This document shows, piece by piece, positions 1 to 8,366 of a stretch of 19,199 nucleotides of DNA. This stretch comes from UBA5287 sp041672395 (GTDB lineage: Bacteria > Bacteroidota > Bacteroidia > Bacteroidales > Dysgonomonadaceae), in assembly GCA_041672395.1 (NCBI GenBank), contig JBAYZS010000042.1, forward strand, positions 1 to 19,199. Direction: 5' to 3'. The notes under the pieces are model-generated. The model made no database searches, was not told the DNA's origin, and was given only the letters and a program-made list of their open reading frames with translations. Both the position numbers and the translations under genes were made by a program. Each line of letters starts with the position of its first letter. The first letter of the stretch is position 1.

Positions 1-486
1 ACAATCTTGCAGTTGTTCAGCAAGTTGAGTGATTATTTTTGAATCACTATCCCACCCTAGTCGAGTTTTCACCGTGACAGGAATATTTATGGCTTTCACC
101 ACTTTCTTCGTGATTTCAAGCATCAATTCCGGAGTGCGTAACATCCCAGAACCGGCGCCTTTTCCGGCGACTTTTTTAACGGGACAACCAAAGTTAATAT
201 CAAGAATATCGGGATTAGCCGATTCACATATCTGTGCAGCTTCTACCATTGCATCTGGCTCTCGTCCGTAGATTTGAATAGCAACGGGACGTTCTTCATC
301 TGAAATGGTGAGTTTCTCTTTTGTTTTTTTCACTTCCCGAACCAACGCATCACTCGACACGAATTCAGTATAAACCATATCCGCTCCAAAACGTTTGCAG
401 AGCAATCTAAAACCAATATCCGTAACATCCTCCATCGGAGCCAGAAACACAGGATATTTCGGAAATCCTATATTACCAATTTTCAT
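1..486 (-). CDS. dusB: tRNA-dihydrouridine synthase, DusB-like (N-terminal part, cut by window edge)
   Basis: Flavoenzyme that reduces specific uridines in tRNA to dihydrouridine using FMN and NAD(P)H; cytoplasmic. The frame opens with ATG at 486 and stays open to base 1, giving 162 residues of a protein that is normally about 320-330, so roughly the second half lies outside the window. Visible family marks are the FMN-binding FLAPMEDVTD near residues 14-23, the conserved DINFGCPVKKV near 96-106 whose Cys101 is the expected catalytic acid, the GKGAGSGML loop following it, and VKTRLGWD near 139-146. Its start lies 10 nt after the fucosidase stop on the same strand, so it is probably the downstream gene of that transcription unit. 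The assignment to the Dus family is firm; the DusB subgroup follows from overall resemblance and is less certain. Confidence 0.9.
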   Translation of the reverse strand, partial: MKIGNIGFPKYPVFLAPMEDVTDIGFRLLCKRFGADMVYTEFVSSDALVREVKKTKEKLTISDEERPVAIQIYGREPDAMVEAAQICESANPDILDINFGCPVKKVAGKGAGSGMLRTPELMLEITKKVVKAINIPVTVKTRLGWDSDSKIITQLAEQLQDC

Positions 487-496
487 TTATTACTTA

Positions 497-2584
497 TCAG
501 AAACTTATTTGAATATTATTCATTCTCAAAGGGAATACTTTAGATTCTGGATTTGCAGAACGAATAGAAATAGTATGGAAATCAGCTTTTTCTATTGTTA
601 CAGATGGGAGGGAAGTAGTATAAACCTGCCACTCTGAAAGCGGACGAACACTATAATTCAAAGACTTTTCGTAGCCATTGTAATATTTGATAATCAGCTG
701 ATTATCACCTTTTTTCAATGGTAAAAACACGATCTCTTTTTCATATTTTATCCTTTCAGGCGAAAAATGAGCAGTTATGTACTTACCATTCAACAGAATA
801 TAAACAGCATTTCCACTTCCAATTTCAACTGCAATCTTTTGTTCTTTTGTCGACTCAATTTCTTGAAGAAACAAAACACTCTCTCTCATCCCCAAAGGCA
901 TTTGCAATTTCTCACCATAAGAGAAATCTTCTACTTTTGTCCAATTTGAAATCTTTGATTCCGTATCTACAAACGATTTGTTCTCTTCGTCCACAAAACC
1001 AAAAACACCACTTCCCTGTTTTTTATATAAATCGCCCCATTTCACACTTTCCGACTCTAACTTAATCAATTTAGAATCTGCCGGCTGTAGCACTACTTTC
1101 TGCAAAACACCTTCGATTGCAACAGAAAGCACCTCCCCTTTTTCGTTATCAGAGAATAATATTTTTGGTGAAACACTCTTTTCCTTTGTTCTAAAGGCCC
1201 AATCATAGGCAATCAGACTTTTGTAACCACCATAATAATTTAAACTTGAATGTCCAAATATAGGTGTGGCATTTTCAGGAGTGAACAATCCCGAACTGAT
1301 TATATGAGAAGGTTTTATCACAAAACCATTTTTATAAGCTATTTTAAGAACTGGTAAATCCTCGCTGGAAAGATTCTCAGGCAAACCAATTTTCAACACG
1401 CCATTTTTTGGACTGAAGTTGCACAATTGACCCGAAGACAAAACAGATACCTTATCAACAACGCCATCAAACCCATTCAATTCAATTATCTTAGAAGACG
1501 GCATATTTTCGATAAAAGCAAAAATAGCGTTGTCTCTGGTTGTCACATCACCCCAGGAAAAAGTATGATCGAAAGGATTTGATTCAGCGCCATAAATAGC
1601 CTCAGCATTATCAGCAATCCATTGTCCCATTTTCAACAGCACATCTCTTTCAAATTCTACCACCGAGCCATCGCCTCTTGGACCAATATTTAGCAGATAA
1701 TTACCTCCCCTGCCAATAACTTTTACCAGACTTCGTAACTTTTCATCCACTTTAGTAACAACATCACCTCTTTGTTGCCATGAACGATAACCCCAAGTTT
1801 CGTCAAACATTGAAGCTGCCGTTTGCCAGGGAACATCCAACTTATAATCAGGATATTCATTATCCGCCATCACAGCAAAATCAATATAATCATTCCCAAG
1901 TCGACCGCTTACCATACATTCGGGTTGCAACTTATTCACTAAATCATATAATCCTCTACTCTGTTCAGGAGTGAGTGAACCCATATCAAACCAGATTTCC
2001 GAAATTGGACCATAATTCTTCATTATTTCCTCTACCTGTTTCATGTTAAACTGGTAATGCTCAGGTGTATTTGGATCGGAGTTATGACTGGAAATGGGGT
2101 ATGCCTCCGGAAAATGCCAGTCGATGAGTGAAAAATAGACAGCGAACCCTATTCCTCCTCTTTTGCAAGCGTCGGCAAGCTCTTTCATCAAATCTCTTCC
2201 ATAAGGAGTGGCATCTACAATATTGAAATCAGTATATTTTGAGTCGTACATACAAAATCCATCGTGATGTTTAGAAGTGAAGACAATAGTTTTCATCCCC
2301 GCCTTTTTTGCCAATGCCACAACGCTGTCTGCATCCCATTTTACCGGATTAAATCTTTGTGCCGTTTCGGCATACCAGTCGCTAAAAATACCGGCAAACG
2401 ATTGAATCTGTTCACTATATCCCCGATTTATTGGTTTCCCTTCATAAACCCCTCCATATTCAGAATATAATCCGAAGTGAATGAACATAGAAAACTTCTG
2501 ATCAAGCCATTGCTGAGAAGGCTTAAGCTGAGCAGATGCAAACGTTGAAAACGCGATAAGAATTATAAATAGTTTGAACTTCAT
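497..2584 (-). CDS. Secreted GH29 alpha-L-fucosidase with extra C-terminal domains
   Basis: Predicted exo-acting hydrolase releasing alpha-linked L-fucose from glycans, acting outside the cytoplasm. Residues 1-18 form a type I signal peptide ending ASA before Gln19. The GH29 barrel follows to about residue 345, with FIHFGLYS at 34-41, SKHHDGF at 104-110 and EIWFDMG at 196-202; Asp200 is the expected nucleophile. The acid/base residue cannot be assigned by reading; Glu262 in DETWGYRSWQ is one candidate. At 695 residues it exceeds a minimal GH29 enzyme (about 450). The tail includes a beta-sandwich-like stretch around residues 580-650 with YILLNGKYI and LKKGDNQLIIKYYNG, resembling galactose-binding-like accessory modules. 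The gene sits 21 nt after the ABC permease and 10 nt before dusB, with no SusC/SusD pair nearby, so it is not in a classical polysaccharide-utilisation locus here. Natural substrate unknown. Confidence 0.9.
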   Translation of the reverse strand: MKFKLFIILIAFSTFASAQLKPSQQWLDQKFSMFIHFGLYSEYGGVYEGKPINRGYSEQIQSFAGIFSDWYAETAQRFNPVKWDADSVVALAKKAGMKTIVFTSKHHDGFCMYDSKYTDFNIVDATPYGRDLMKELADACKRGGIGFAVYFSLIDWHFPEAYPISSHNSDPNTPEHYQFNMKQVEEIMKNYGPISEIWFDMGSLTPEQSRGLYDLVNKLQPECMVSGRLGNDYIDFAVMADNEYPDYKLDVPWQTAASMFDETWGYRSWQQRGDVVTKVDEKLRSLVKVIGRGGNYLLNIGPRGDGSVVEFERDVLLKMGQWIADNAEAIYGAESNPFDHTFSWGDVTTRDNAIFAFIENMPSSKIIELNGFDGVVDKVSVLSSGQLCNFSPKNGVLKIGLPENLSSEDLPVLKIAYKNGFVIKPSHIISSGLFTPENATPIFGHSSLNYYGGYKSLIAYDWAFRTKEKSVSPKILFSDNEKGEVLSVAIEGVLQKVVLQPADSKLIKLESESVKWGDLYKKQGSGVFGFVDEENKSFVDTESKISNWTKVEDFSYGEKLQMPLGMRESVLFLQEIESTKEQKIAVEIGSGNAVYILLNGKYITAHFSPERIKYEKEIVFLPLKKGDNQLIIKYYNGYEKSLNYSVRPLSEWQVYTTSLPSVTIEKADFHTISIRSANPESKVFPLRMNNIQISF

Positions 2585-2605
2585 ATAAGAAAAACACTCT
2601 TTAAC

Positions 2606-3931
2606 TTAGGAATATTTCATCCACTTCATCATTTCTTTAAAGGTGGGTTTTTTACCATACATCAAAATACCCACCCGATAGATTTTTGCAGCAGCAATAG
2701 AAACCAGGATGAAAGTGCCGTAGAGTAAAACTATCGATAGTAATAACTGCCAGAAAGGAATTCCAAACGGAATGCGCACCATCATAACAATGGGAGCTGT
2801 AAATGGGAACAGTGAAGTCCAGAAAGCCAAAGGTCCATCTGGATTGTCGATACTGTAAATCCCCGCAAAGAAAGCAAACATTATTAAAACAGTTATTGGG
2901 ATCATAAACTGATTTGTATCCTCTTCACTATCAACAGCAGCAGCAATAGCCGCAAAAAGAGAAGCATACAAAACATACCCGCCAATAAAGAATACAAAGA
3001 AATAGATTATTATTTCTACCCAGTTGAGACTGACAATTGATCCCATGATACCGTTGATATCAATATCTCCCATGCCCATACCCATACTACTTGCTGAAGC
3101 CATAAGTTCGGATTGTTCAGGTGTATTATAAACAAACGAGACACCTAAAAACAAGATTAGTGTGAGAATAGTCCACACTACCAATTGTGTTATTCCCACT
3201 AATCCAACGCCAACTATTTTACCAATAAGCAGATCTACAGGTTTTACCGAAGAAACCATCACTTCCACAACGCGACTTTTCTTTTCTTCCTGAACGGCTT
3301 GCATCACCATGCCTCCATACATCAGAATAAACATATAAATAAACATTGTAAAAACACCGCCGACAATTGTGGCCATTTCTGTGGAAGTCTTCGATTCTTT
3401 CTCATCCTTTCCCCACTTCAAAGTGCTGACCGTTACATTTCCTCCTTTTTCAATGATCGACCTCACCTCTTTTATCGACTGATCACTAACATTACTTTGT
3501 GTAGATAATGCATCAAGGTTTTGTTGCGTAACCTTTTCGTTTAATGCATTTTGAATGAGAGATTGCAACGAAGACGGAGCCTGTTTATCCGACAAAAGGG
3601 TAACCGAATTGGGATATTTGCTCAAGTCGTTTGAAATGGTCAGGATACCATAAAGATCTCCTCCTATTTTATTTTTATAATCATCTTCCTGATCTTGGGT
3701 AATCACCTGAAAATTATACGTTTCTGTAGATTTTAGTTCACCGGCATACATTCCCGTTTTATCCACAATTGCAATATTCTTAACCCCAACATCATTCAAT
3801 TGAGAGAATAACATTGGCACAAATGCCAAAAGCACCAAAAGTACAGGCATTGCAATGGTAAGAATGATGAACGATCTTTTTTTTACGCGTGAAACATATT
3901 CACGTTCAATAACTAAGGCTAATGTATTCAT
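2606..3931 (-). CDS. ABC-2 type transporter permease (NatB-like)
   Basis: Membrane subunit of an ABC exporter; it pairs with the ATPase encoded just upstream. The 441-residue protein has one N-terminal membrane segment (about 20-43), a soluble loop of about 140 residues (45-185), then further hydrophobic segments near 187-211, 238-267, 305-333, 342-360 and 393-417. This is the layout of the NatB / ABC-2 family. The cytoplasmic stretch EEKKSRVVEVMVSSVKP (215-231) is the conserved family signature following the second helix. A short Met/Gly-rich run lies near 283-296. Its ATG overlaps the ATPase stop in an ATGA arrangement, which implies translational coupling. NatAB relatives export sodium, but many members of this family are uncharacterised, so the substrate is unknown. 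Confidence 0.88.
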   Translation of the reverse strand: MNTLALVIEREYVSRVKKRSFIILTIAMPVLLVLLAFVPMLFSQLNDVGVKNIAIVDKTGMYAGELKSTETYNFQVITQDQEDDYKNKIGGDLYGILTISNDLSKYPNSVTLLSDKQAPSSLQSLIQNALNEKVTQQNLDALSTQSNVSDQSIKEVRSIIEKGGNVTVSTLKWGKDEKESKTSTEMATIVGGVFTMFIYMFILMYGGMVMQAVQEEKKSRVVEVMVSSVKPVDLLIGKIVGVGLVGITQLVVWTILTLILFLGVSFVYNTPEQSELMASASSMGMGMGDIDINGIMGSIVSLNWVEIIIYFFVFFIGGYVLYASLFAAIAAAVDSEEDTNQFMIPITVLIMFAFFAGIYSIDNPDGPLAFWTSLFPFTAPIVMMVRIPFGIPFWQLLLSIVLLYGTFILVSIAAAKIYRVGILMYGKKPTFKEMMKWMKYS

Positions 3932-4833
3932 TTGCTTGTAACGGTTTTAATAAATATATCATTCATGGTTGGTAATTCCTCCTCAAAAGAGACCACATTA
4001 TAATTATTGAATACAAGTTTTACCAAGTCTTTATTATCGATATTATCCTCTTTCTTAATTCGGACATCAATATATTCATGATATGGTTCTTTACTCAAAA
4101 TCGTAAATGCCTTATTATCCATATCAAACTGGTTTCCTTCTAACCTAAACCTATAAATATCAGGTTGATTCTCTTTACGGATATCAAATACATTTCCCTG
4201 CAGTACGACTTTTGATTTATTGATGAGCGCAATATTATCGCACAATGCTTCTACAGATTCCATGTTATGAGTAGAAAGTATGATTGTTTTACCTTCATCT
4301 TTGAGACGGAGCATTTCATTTTTCACAATCTCAGCATTAACAGGATCGAATCCACTAAACGGTTCATCAAAAATAAGAAGATCAGGATTATGAATAACGG
4401 TTGATATGAACTGCACTTTTTGCTGCATACCTTTGGACAGCTCCTCCACTTTTCTGTTGTACCAATCAGCTATTTCAAAACGTTTGAACCAAATCATCAG
4501 TTCACGATAGGCGGTTTCTTTCTTCATCCCCCTTAATTGAGCTAAGTACAAAGCTTGTTCGCCTACTTTCATTTTCTTATATAATCCTCGCTCTTCGGGA
4601 AGATAGCCAATATTATAAACGTCCTCTTTTGTTGAAGGTCGATCTTTTATCAGCACTTCGCCTGTATCTGGTGCAGTGATTCTTGTAATTATGCGTATGA
4701 GGGTAGTTTTACCCGCACCATTTGGGCCCAACAGTCCAAACACAGTGCCTTTGGGCACCTGGATACTGACACCATCCAATGCTCGGTGTTCAGCATATTG
4801 TTTTATAACATTCTTCGTTTCTAAATAGAACAT
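3928..4833 (-). CDS. ABC transporter ATP-binding protein (NatA-like)
   Basis: Cytoplasmic ATPase that powers the permease overlapping its 3' end. All nucleotide-binding motifs are present: Walker A GPNGAGKTT at 36-44, a variant Q-loop within YLPEERGLY (77-85), the signature LSKGMQQ at 132-138, Walker B LLIFDEP at 152-158 with catalytic Glu157, and the switch histidine in STHNM at His189. The YLPEERGLY form, with Glu where many ABC ATPases have Gln, is usual in the NatA/DrrA-like exporter branch. Residues from about 210 form a C-terminal extension of the DUF4162 type. The 301-residue length is normal. It starts 6 nt after the dnaG stop, so it probably shares the dnaG transcript. Substrate unknown. 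Confidence 0.92.
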   Translation of the reverse strand: MFYLETKNVIKQYAEHRALDGVSIQVPKGTVFGLLGPNGAGKTTLIRIITRITAPDTGEVLIKDRPSTKEDVYNIGYLPEERGLYKKMKVGEQALYLAQLRGMKKETAYRELMIWFKRFEIADWYNRKVEELSKGMQQKVQFISTVIHNPDLLIFDEPFSGFDPVNAEIVKNEMLRLKDEGKTIILSTHNMESVEALCDNIALINKSKVVLQGNVFDIRKENQPDIYRFRLEGNQFDMDNKAFTILSKEPYHEYIDVRIKKEDNIDNKDLVKLVFNNYNVVSFEEELPTMNDIFIKTVTSK

Positions 4834-4839
4834 TTTCTA

Positions 4840-6912
4840 TTAATATTTTAATATTATTCTTTCGCCCAACATTTTAGCTAACTCTTTTTTCATCTGCTGC
4901 AAATCTTTAAGCTGTGACACCAACTTTAGCATTTCGTCAGTGCTTGCATTGTTCAATGCATCTTTTATCTCTTTGATCTTGTTCATGACATGAGCATTTT
5001 TCAGCTCAGTTGTTGCTCTGGGAACAAGCGTCAGCAAATTATTCTGTTCTAATAAACGAGATTTATTTTGATCAAATGGCAGCACTCCTTCAATCTCTTT
5101 ATCTGAAATCTCCCCAATAGCTTTTGCATGATATTTACTAAGCTGATATTTATCGCTCATCAAATCAGACGCAAAATTACTTATTTTTTCATCAGGATGA
5201 TAAAGAAAATACTTTCCTGGCACAAAATCTAACTCGACGGCATGACTCAGCGCCTCATCCATAATCTGCTTGAACAGCAAATTCGTAAAGTGAATATCAT
5301 CTCGTTCAAGATCATAATGAATATATTGAATAACTGACGGACCTTCTTCTTCCAAAACTTCCTCCTCAATAATCTGTCGCCCGACTTTCCTTTTTACTTT
5401 TCTGTATTTCTGATAGATAGGAAGCATTCCATATCTGACAACATACCTGATAAGTTCTCGTTCAAACCTTGTATAAGGAGATTTTGCACCGGATTTTGCG
5501 CCATTAACAGATTTTGCTACATCTTCAGATGTCGTCTCTTTATGAATGCCGGACAGGGACGACGAAGCAACGGTTTTTGTTTGGTCTTTTAAATTATTAT
5601 CATATTTCTGTCGACGAATTTTATTTACTTCCTGTATTAACAACGATTCATTCATTTCCAATAATCGCGCACAATCCTGAGTATAAACTGCTCTTGTGAT
5701 ATTATCGGGAATAAGTGAAATACTTTGTACTATATTTGAGATTACTCCGGCTCGTTTTATGGAATCACCGGCTGATTCATCTAACAATAATTGGGTTTTG
5801 AATCGTATGAAATCTGTTTCGTTCTGCTCAATATACTTATGAAAAGAATCAGCGTTTTGTTTTCTAGCAAATGAGTCGGGGTCCTCGCCATCCGGCAACA
5901 GCACGACTTTCACATTCATGGCGTCTTCCAACAATAAGTCGATTCCACGCAACGCGGCTTTGATTCCTGCTGCATCGCCATCATATAAGACAGTGATGTT
6001 TTCAGAGAAACGATGTATCATTCGTATTTGTCCGTGTGTAAGTGCTGTACCCGATGAAGAGACAACATTCTCTATTCCGGCTTGATTCATAGAAAGAACA
6101 TCTGTGTAACCTTCTACCAGAAAACACTTATCTTGCTTAACAATAGCATTTTTTGCGAAATATAATCCGTAGAGTTCATTACTTTTAGAGTAGATTTCAC
6201 TTTCAGGGGAATTGACATATTTGCCTGTATTCTCTATTTTTCTTAAAATACGACCACCAAATGCGACAACCTTTCCGGATAACGTGTGTACAGGGAAAAT
6301 AACTCTTCCGCGAAACCTGTCGTAGAGAGGACTCCCATTGTCACCCCCGGTTGAAAGACCGGTCTTGAGAAGAAACTCTCTTTGGTAACCGTTTTTCTGA
6401 GCATCTATAGAAAAAGCATCTCGCTGTTCTAAACTATAACCTAACTGAAACTTCTTAACAACATCTTCTCTGAAACCGCGTTCACGAAAATAACTCATAC
6501 CAACAGCTAGGCCTTCAGGGTGTTCATGAAGGGTTTTCACAAAATAATCTCGAGCAAATTCATTGAGAATAAACAAACTCTCTCTTACACTCTGGGCTTC
6601 TTTTTGTTCGTTTGTTAACTCTTTCTCAACGACTTCAATATTATATTTTTTGGCTACATATTTTAGTGCTTCATAATACGAAAGCTGTTCGTGCTTCATT
6701 ATAAAGTTTATCGGCGTTCCACCCTCACCGCAGACAAAACATTTACATATATTTTTTGACGGTGAGACATAGAATGAAGGAGAATGATCGTCGTGAAAAG
6801 GACATAAACCGACAAAGTTGACTCCACGTTTACGAAGAGTAACATAATCAGACACTACATCCACAATTTGTGCAGAATCTTGAATTTTAGATATTGTTAT
6901 TTGATCAATCAT
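4840..6912 (-). CDS. dnaG: DNA primase DnaG
   Basis: Synthesises the RNA primers for chromosomal replication and works with the replicative helicase. Domains in order: a CHC2 zinc-binding domain with Cys37, His40, Cys58 and Cys61; the RNA polymerase core with FRERGF near 143-148 and RFRGRVIFPVH at 200-210; and a Toprim fold with FLVEGYTDV at 265-273 (Glu268) and YDGDAAG at 311-317 (Asp312, Asp314), the metal-binding acids. A polar linker near 440-480, rich in Ser, Lys and Gly, leads to a C-terminal helical domain expected to contact DnaB. At 690 residues it is longer than the E. coli enzyme (581), the excess lying in the linker and C-terminal part. The ATG at 6912 is followed directly by the helix that begins the zinc domain. 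It is first in a minus-strand run of five tightly packed genes. Confidence 0.97.
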   Translation of the reverse strand: MIDQITISKIQDSAQIVDVVSDYVTLRKRGVNFVGLCPFHDDHSPSFYVSPSKNICKCFVCGEGGTPINFIMKHEQLSYYEALKYVAKKYNIEVVEKELTNEQKEAQSVRESLFILNEFARDYFVKTLHEHPEGLAVGMSYFRERGFREDVVKKFQLGYSLEQRDAFSIDAQKNGYQREFLLKTGLSTGGDNGSPLYDRFRGRVIFPVHTLSGKVVAFGGRILRKIENTGKYVNSPESEIYSKSNELYGLYFAKNAIVKQDKCFLVEGYTDVLSMNQAGIENVVSSSGTALTHGQIRMIHRFSENITVLYDGDAAGIKAALRGIDLLLEDAMNVKVVLLPDGEDPDSFARKQNADSFHKYIEQNETDFIRFKTQLLLDESAGDSIKRAGVISNIVQSISLIPDNITRAVYTQDCARLLEMNESLLIQEVNKIRRQKYDNNLKDQTKTVASSSLSGIHKETTSEDVAKSVNGAKSGAKSPYTRFERELIRYVVRYGMLPIYQKYRKVKRKVGRQIIEEEVLEEEGPSVIQYIHYDLERDDIHFTNLLFKQIMDEALSHAVELDFVPGKYFLYHPDEKISNFASDLMSDKYQLSKYHAKAIGEISDKEIEGVLPFDQNKSRLLEQNNLLTLVPRATTELKNAHVMNKIKEIKDALNNASTDEMLKLVSQLKDLQQMKKELAKMLGERIILKY

Positions 6913-6978
6913 GCTGGTTTGGATTGCGAAAATAGCTATTTAACTTGTGATATCGATACATTTTATAAAAATAAATCT

Positions 6979-6986
6979 TACTTTTG
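6979..6986 (+). promoter_or_regulatory. Candidate Bacteroidetes -7 promoter element for ilvE
   Basis: TACTTTTG matches the Bacteroidetes -7 consensus TAnnTTTG exactly and lies 56 nt before the ilvE ATG, in the 130-nt gap between divergent dnaG and ilvE. No TTTG -33 element is seen at the usual 19-21 nt spacing, so the call rests on the -7 match alone. Confidence 0.45.
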
Positions 6987-7042
6987 CCTATATATATACA
7001 AATCTGTAAACGAACAAAAAAACAAACTTAATCTTTACAAAA

Positions 7043-8059
7043 ATGGAATCTATAGATTGGTCAAACATTTCATTCGGTTATATAAAGACTGATGTCAATG
7101 TCAGGTCATATTACAAGGATGGTAAATGGAGTGACCCCGAACTTGAAACCTCTGAGTATTTGAATCTGCATATGGCTGCCACGGCCTTACATTATGGCCA
7201 GGAGGCATTTGAAGGACTCAAAGCATTTAAAGGAAAAGACGGAAAAGTAAGAATTTTCCGTATGCGCGAAAATGCATTACGACTGCAATCTTCTTGTAAT
7301 GGCATTATGATGGCCGAATTACCTGTTGAGTTTTTTGAGAAAATGGTGATTATGGCAGTAGAACAAAACATCCGTTTTGTTCCACCTTACGAAAGTGGAG
7401 CATCTCTATATATTCGTCCTTTGCTCATTGGCACCAGTGCACAAGTAGGGGTGAGCCCGTCTAAAGAATATACGTTTATTATTTTTGTTACTCCTGTTGG
7501 TCCATATTTTAAAGAGGGTTTCAAACCAACTCCAATGGTGATTATGCGCGAATATGATCGCGCGGCTCCACTTGGAACAGGCACTTATAAAGTTGGCGGT
7601 AATTATGCTGCCAGTTTATATTCTGGTGAAAAAGCACACCACATGGGATATTCGGCTGTGCTTTACCTGGATGCCAAAGAAAAGAAATATATCGACGAAT
7701 GTGGCCCGGCTAATTTCTTCGGGATTAAAAATAATTCGTATATCACACCAAAATCCAGCTCTATTTTGCCGTCGATCACTAACAAAAGCCTGATGCAACT
7801 GGCTAAAGACATGGGATTGACTGTTGAACAACGACAAATACCGGAAGAGGAACTTGCCACATTTGAAGAAGCGGGTGCTTGCGGAACAGCGGCGGTTATT
7901 AGCCCAATACTACGCATTGATGATATCAGCGAAAACAGAACTTATGAGTTCTGCAAAGATGGAAAAGCAGGACCTATCAGTGAAAAATTATATAATAAAC
8001 TGCGAGCTATCCAATACGGTGATGAACCGGACACGCATGGATGGGTTACGGTTTTGTAA
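7043..8059 (+). CDS. ilvE: Branched-chain amino acid aminotransferase (class IV PLP enzyme)
   Basis: Transfers the amino group between glutamate and the 2-keto acids of leucine, isoleucine and valine, the last step of their synthesis and first of their breakdown; cytoplasmic. The 338-residue length and motifs fit the BCAT2-like class IV fold: LHYGQEAFEGLKAF at 49-62, SLYIRPLLIG at 121-130, the PLP-binding Lys183 within GTGTYKVGGNYAAS, the cofactor-contacting DECGPANFFGI at 218-228, and GTAAVISP near residue 280. It is divergent from dnaG, and no other branched-chain biosynthesis genes are next to it, so it appears to be expressed alone. Downstream lie a decayed small gene and a strong terminator, either of which could mark the transcript end. 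Related class IV enzymes (D-amino acid transaminase, ADC lyase) are clearly less like it. Confidence 0.95.
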   Translation: MESIDWSNISFGYIKTDVNVRSYYKDGKWSDPELETSEYLNLHMAATALHYGQEAFEGLKAFKGKDGKVRIFRMRENALRLQSSCNGIMMAELPVEFFEKMVIMAVEQNIRFVPPYESGASLYIRPLLIGTSAQVGVSPSKEYTFIIFVTPVGPYFKEGFKPTPMVIMREYDRAAPLGTGTYKVGGNYAASLYSGEKAHHMGYSAVLYLDAKEKKYIDECGPANFFGIKNNSYITPKSSSILPSITNKSLMQLAKDMGLTVEQRQIPEEELATFEEAGACGTAAVISPILRIDDISENRTYEFCKDGKAGPISEKLYNKLRAIQYGDEPDTHGWVTVL

Positions 8060-8124
8060 ACAATATTTTAGATAATTTGTTGTAATATAAAGATTCTTTG
8101 ATTATTAACTAAATTATTTAAGTA

Positions 8125-8275
8125 ATGAAAAATCCAAAGTTTGAAGTTTTCAAAAGCTGAAAATAAAGAGACCATTGGAAAAAGCGAAAGTTATACAACC
8201 CGAACAGCTAGAGAAAATGGTATTGAATCTGTAAAAAAGAACGCTCCGGAATCGCCGGTAGAAGAATTACTTTAA
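8125..8275 (+). pseudogene. Decayed DUF1508 (YegP-like) small protein gene
   Basis: This lies in the 307-nt gap between ilvE and the CYTH gene. An ATG at 8125 starts MKNPKFEVFKS and then stops at 8158-8160. In the next frame, from about 8150 to the stop at 8273-8275, the sequence reads SKAENKETIGKSESYTT, continuing through TARENGIESVKKNAP to SPVEELL. DUF1508 domains typically run from a KFEVFK-like opening through a YFxLKAxNGExI strand to SxxYxxxxxxxNGIESVKKNAP. Here the opening and tail are both recognisable but sit in different frames, and the roughly 12 residues expected between them are absent. The simplest reading is a deletion of a few tens of bases, not a multiple of three, joining FKS to LKA-like codons. 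No in-frame ATG precedes the tail, so expression of it is unlikely. YegP-family function is poorly known. Confidence 0.72.
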
Positions 8276-8303
8276 AACGGAAAGAGAATTTCTTTAAAAA
8301 TAC

Positions 8304-8338
8304 AAAGAGAGAGGAAAACAGAAACCTCTCTCTTTTTT
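8304..8338 (+). terminator. Strong intrinsic terminator
   Basis: An 11-bp perfect stem pairs AAAGAGAGAGG (8304-8314) with CCTCTCTCTTT (8325-8335) around a 10-nt A-rich loop, followed by an uninterrupted T run reaching 8338. It ends rightward transcription from ilvE and the DUF1508 remnant. On the opposite strand the stem is followed by only a short T run, so it is probably less effective for the converging CYTH transcript. Confidence 0.85.
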
Positions 8339-8366
8339 CAATAACCAATTTAAACTATGACAAGAA

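Noticed and set aside
718..1065. Plus-strand open frame of 115 codons inside the fucosidase gene
   Set aside because: It is antisense to a strongly supported GH29 gene, has biased, low-complexity composition and no recognisable domain.
6927..6934. TATTTTCG on the minus strand as a dnaG -7 element
   Set aside because: One mismatch to TAnnTTTG, no -33 element, and it would leave a leader of only about 10 nt.
7824..8075. Plus-strand open frame overlapping the end of ilvE in another frame
   Set aside because: It lies almost wholly within the conserved ilvE coding sequence, and its peptide shows no family resemblance.
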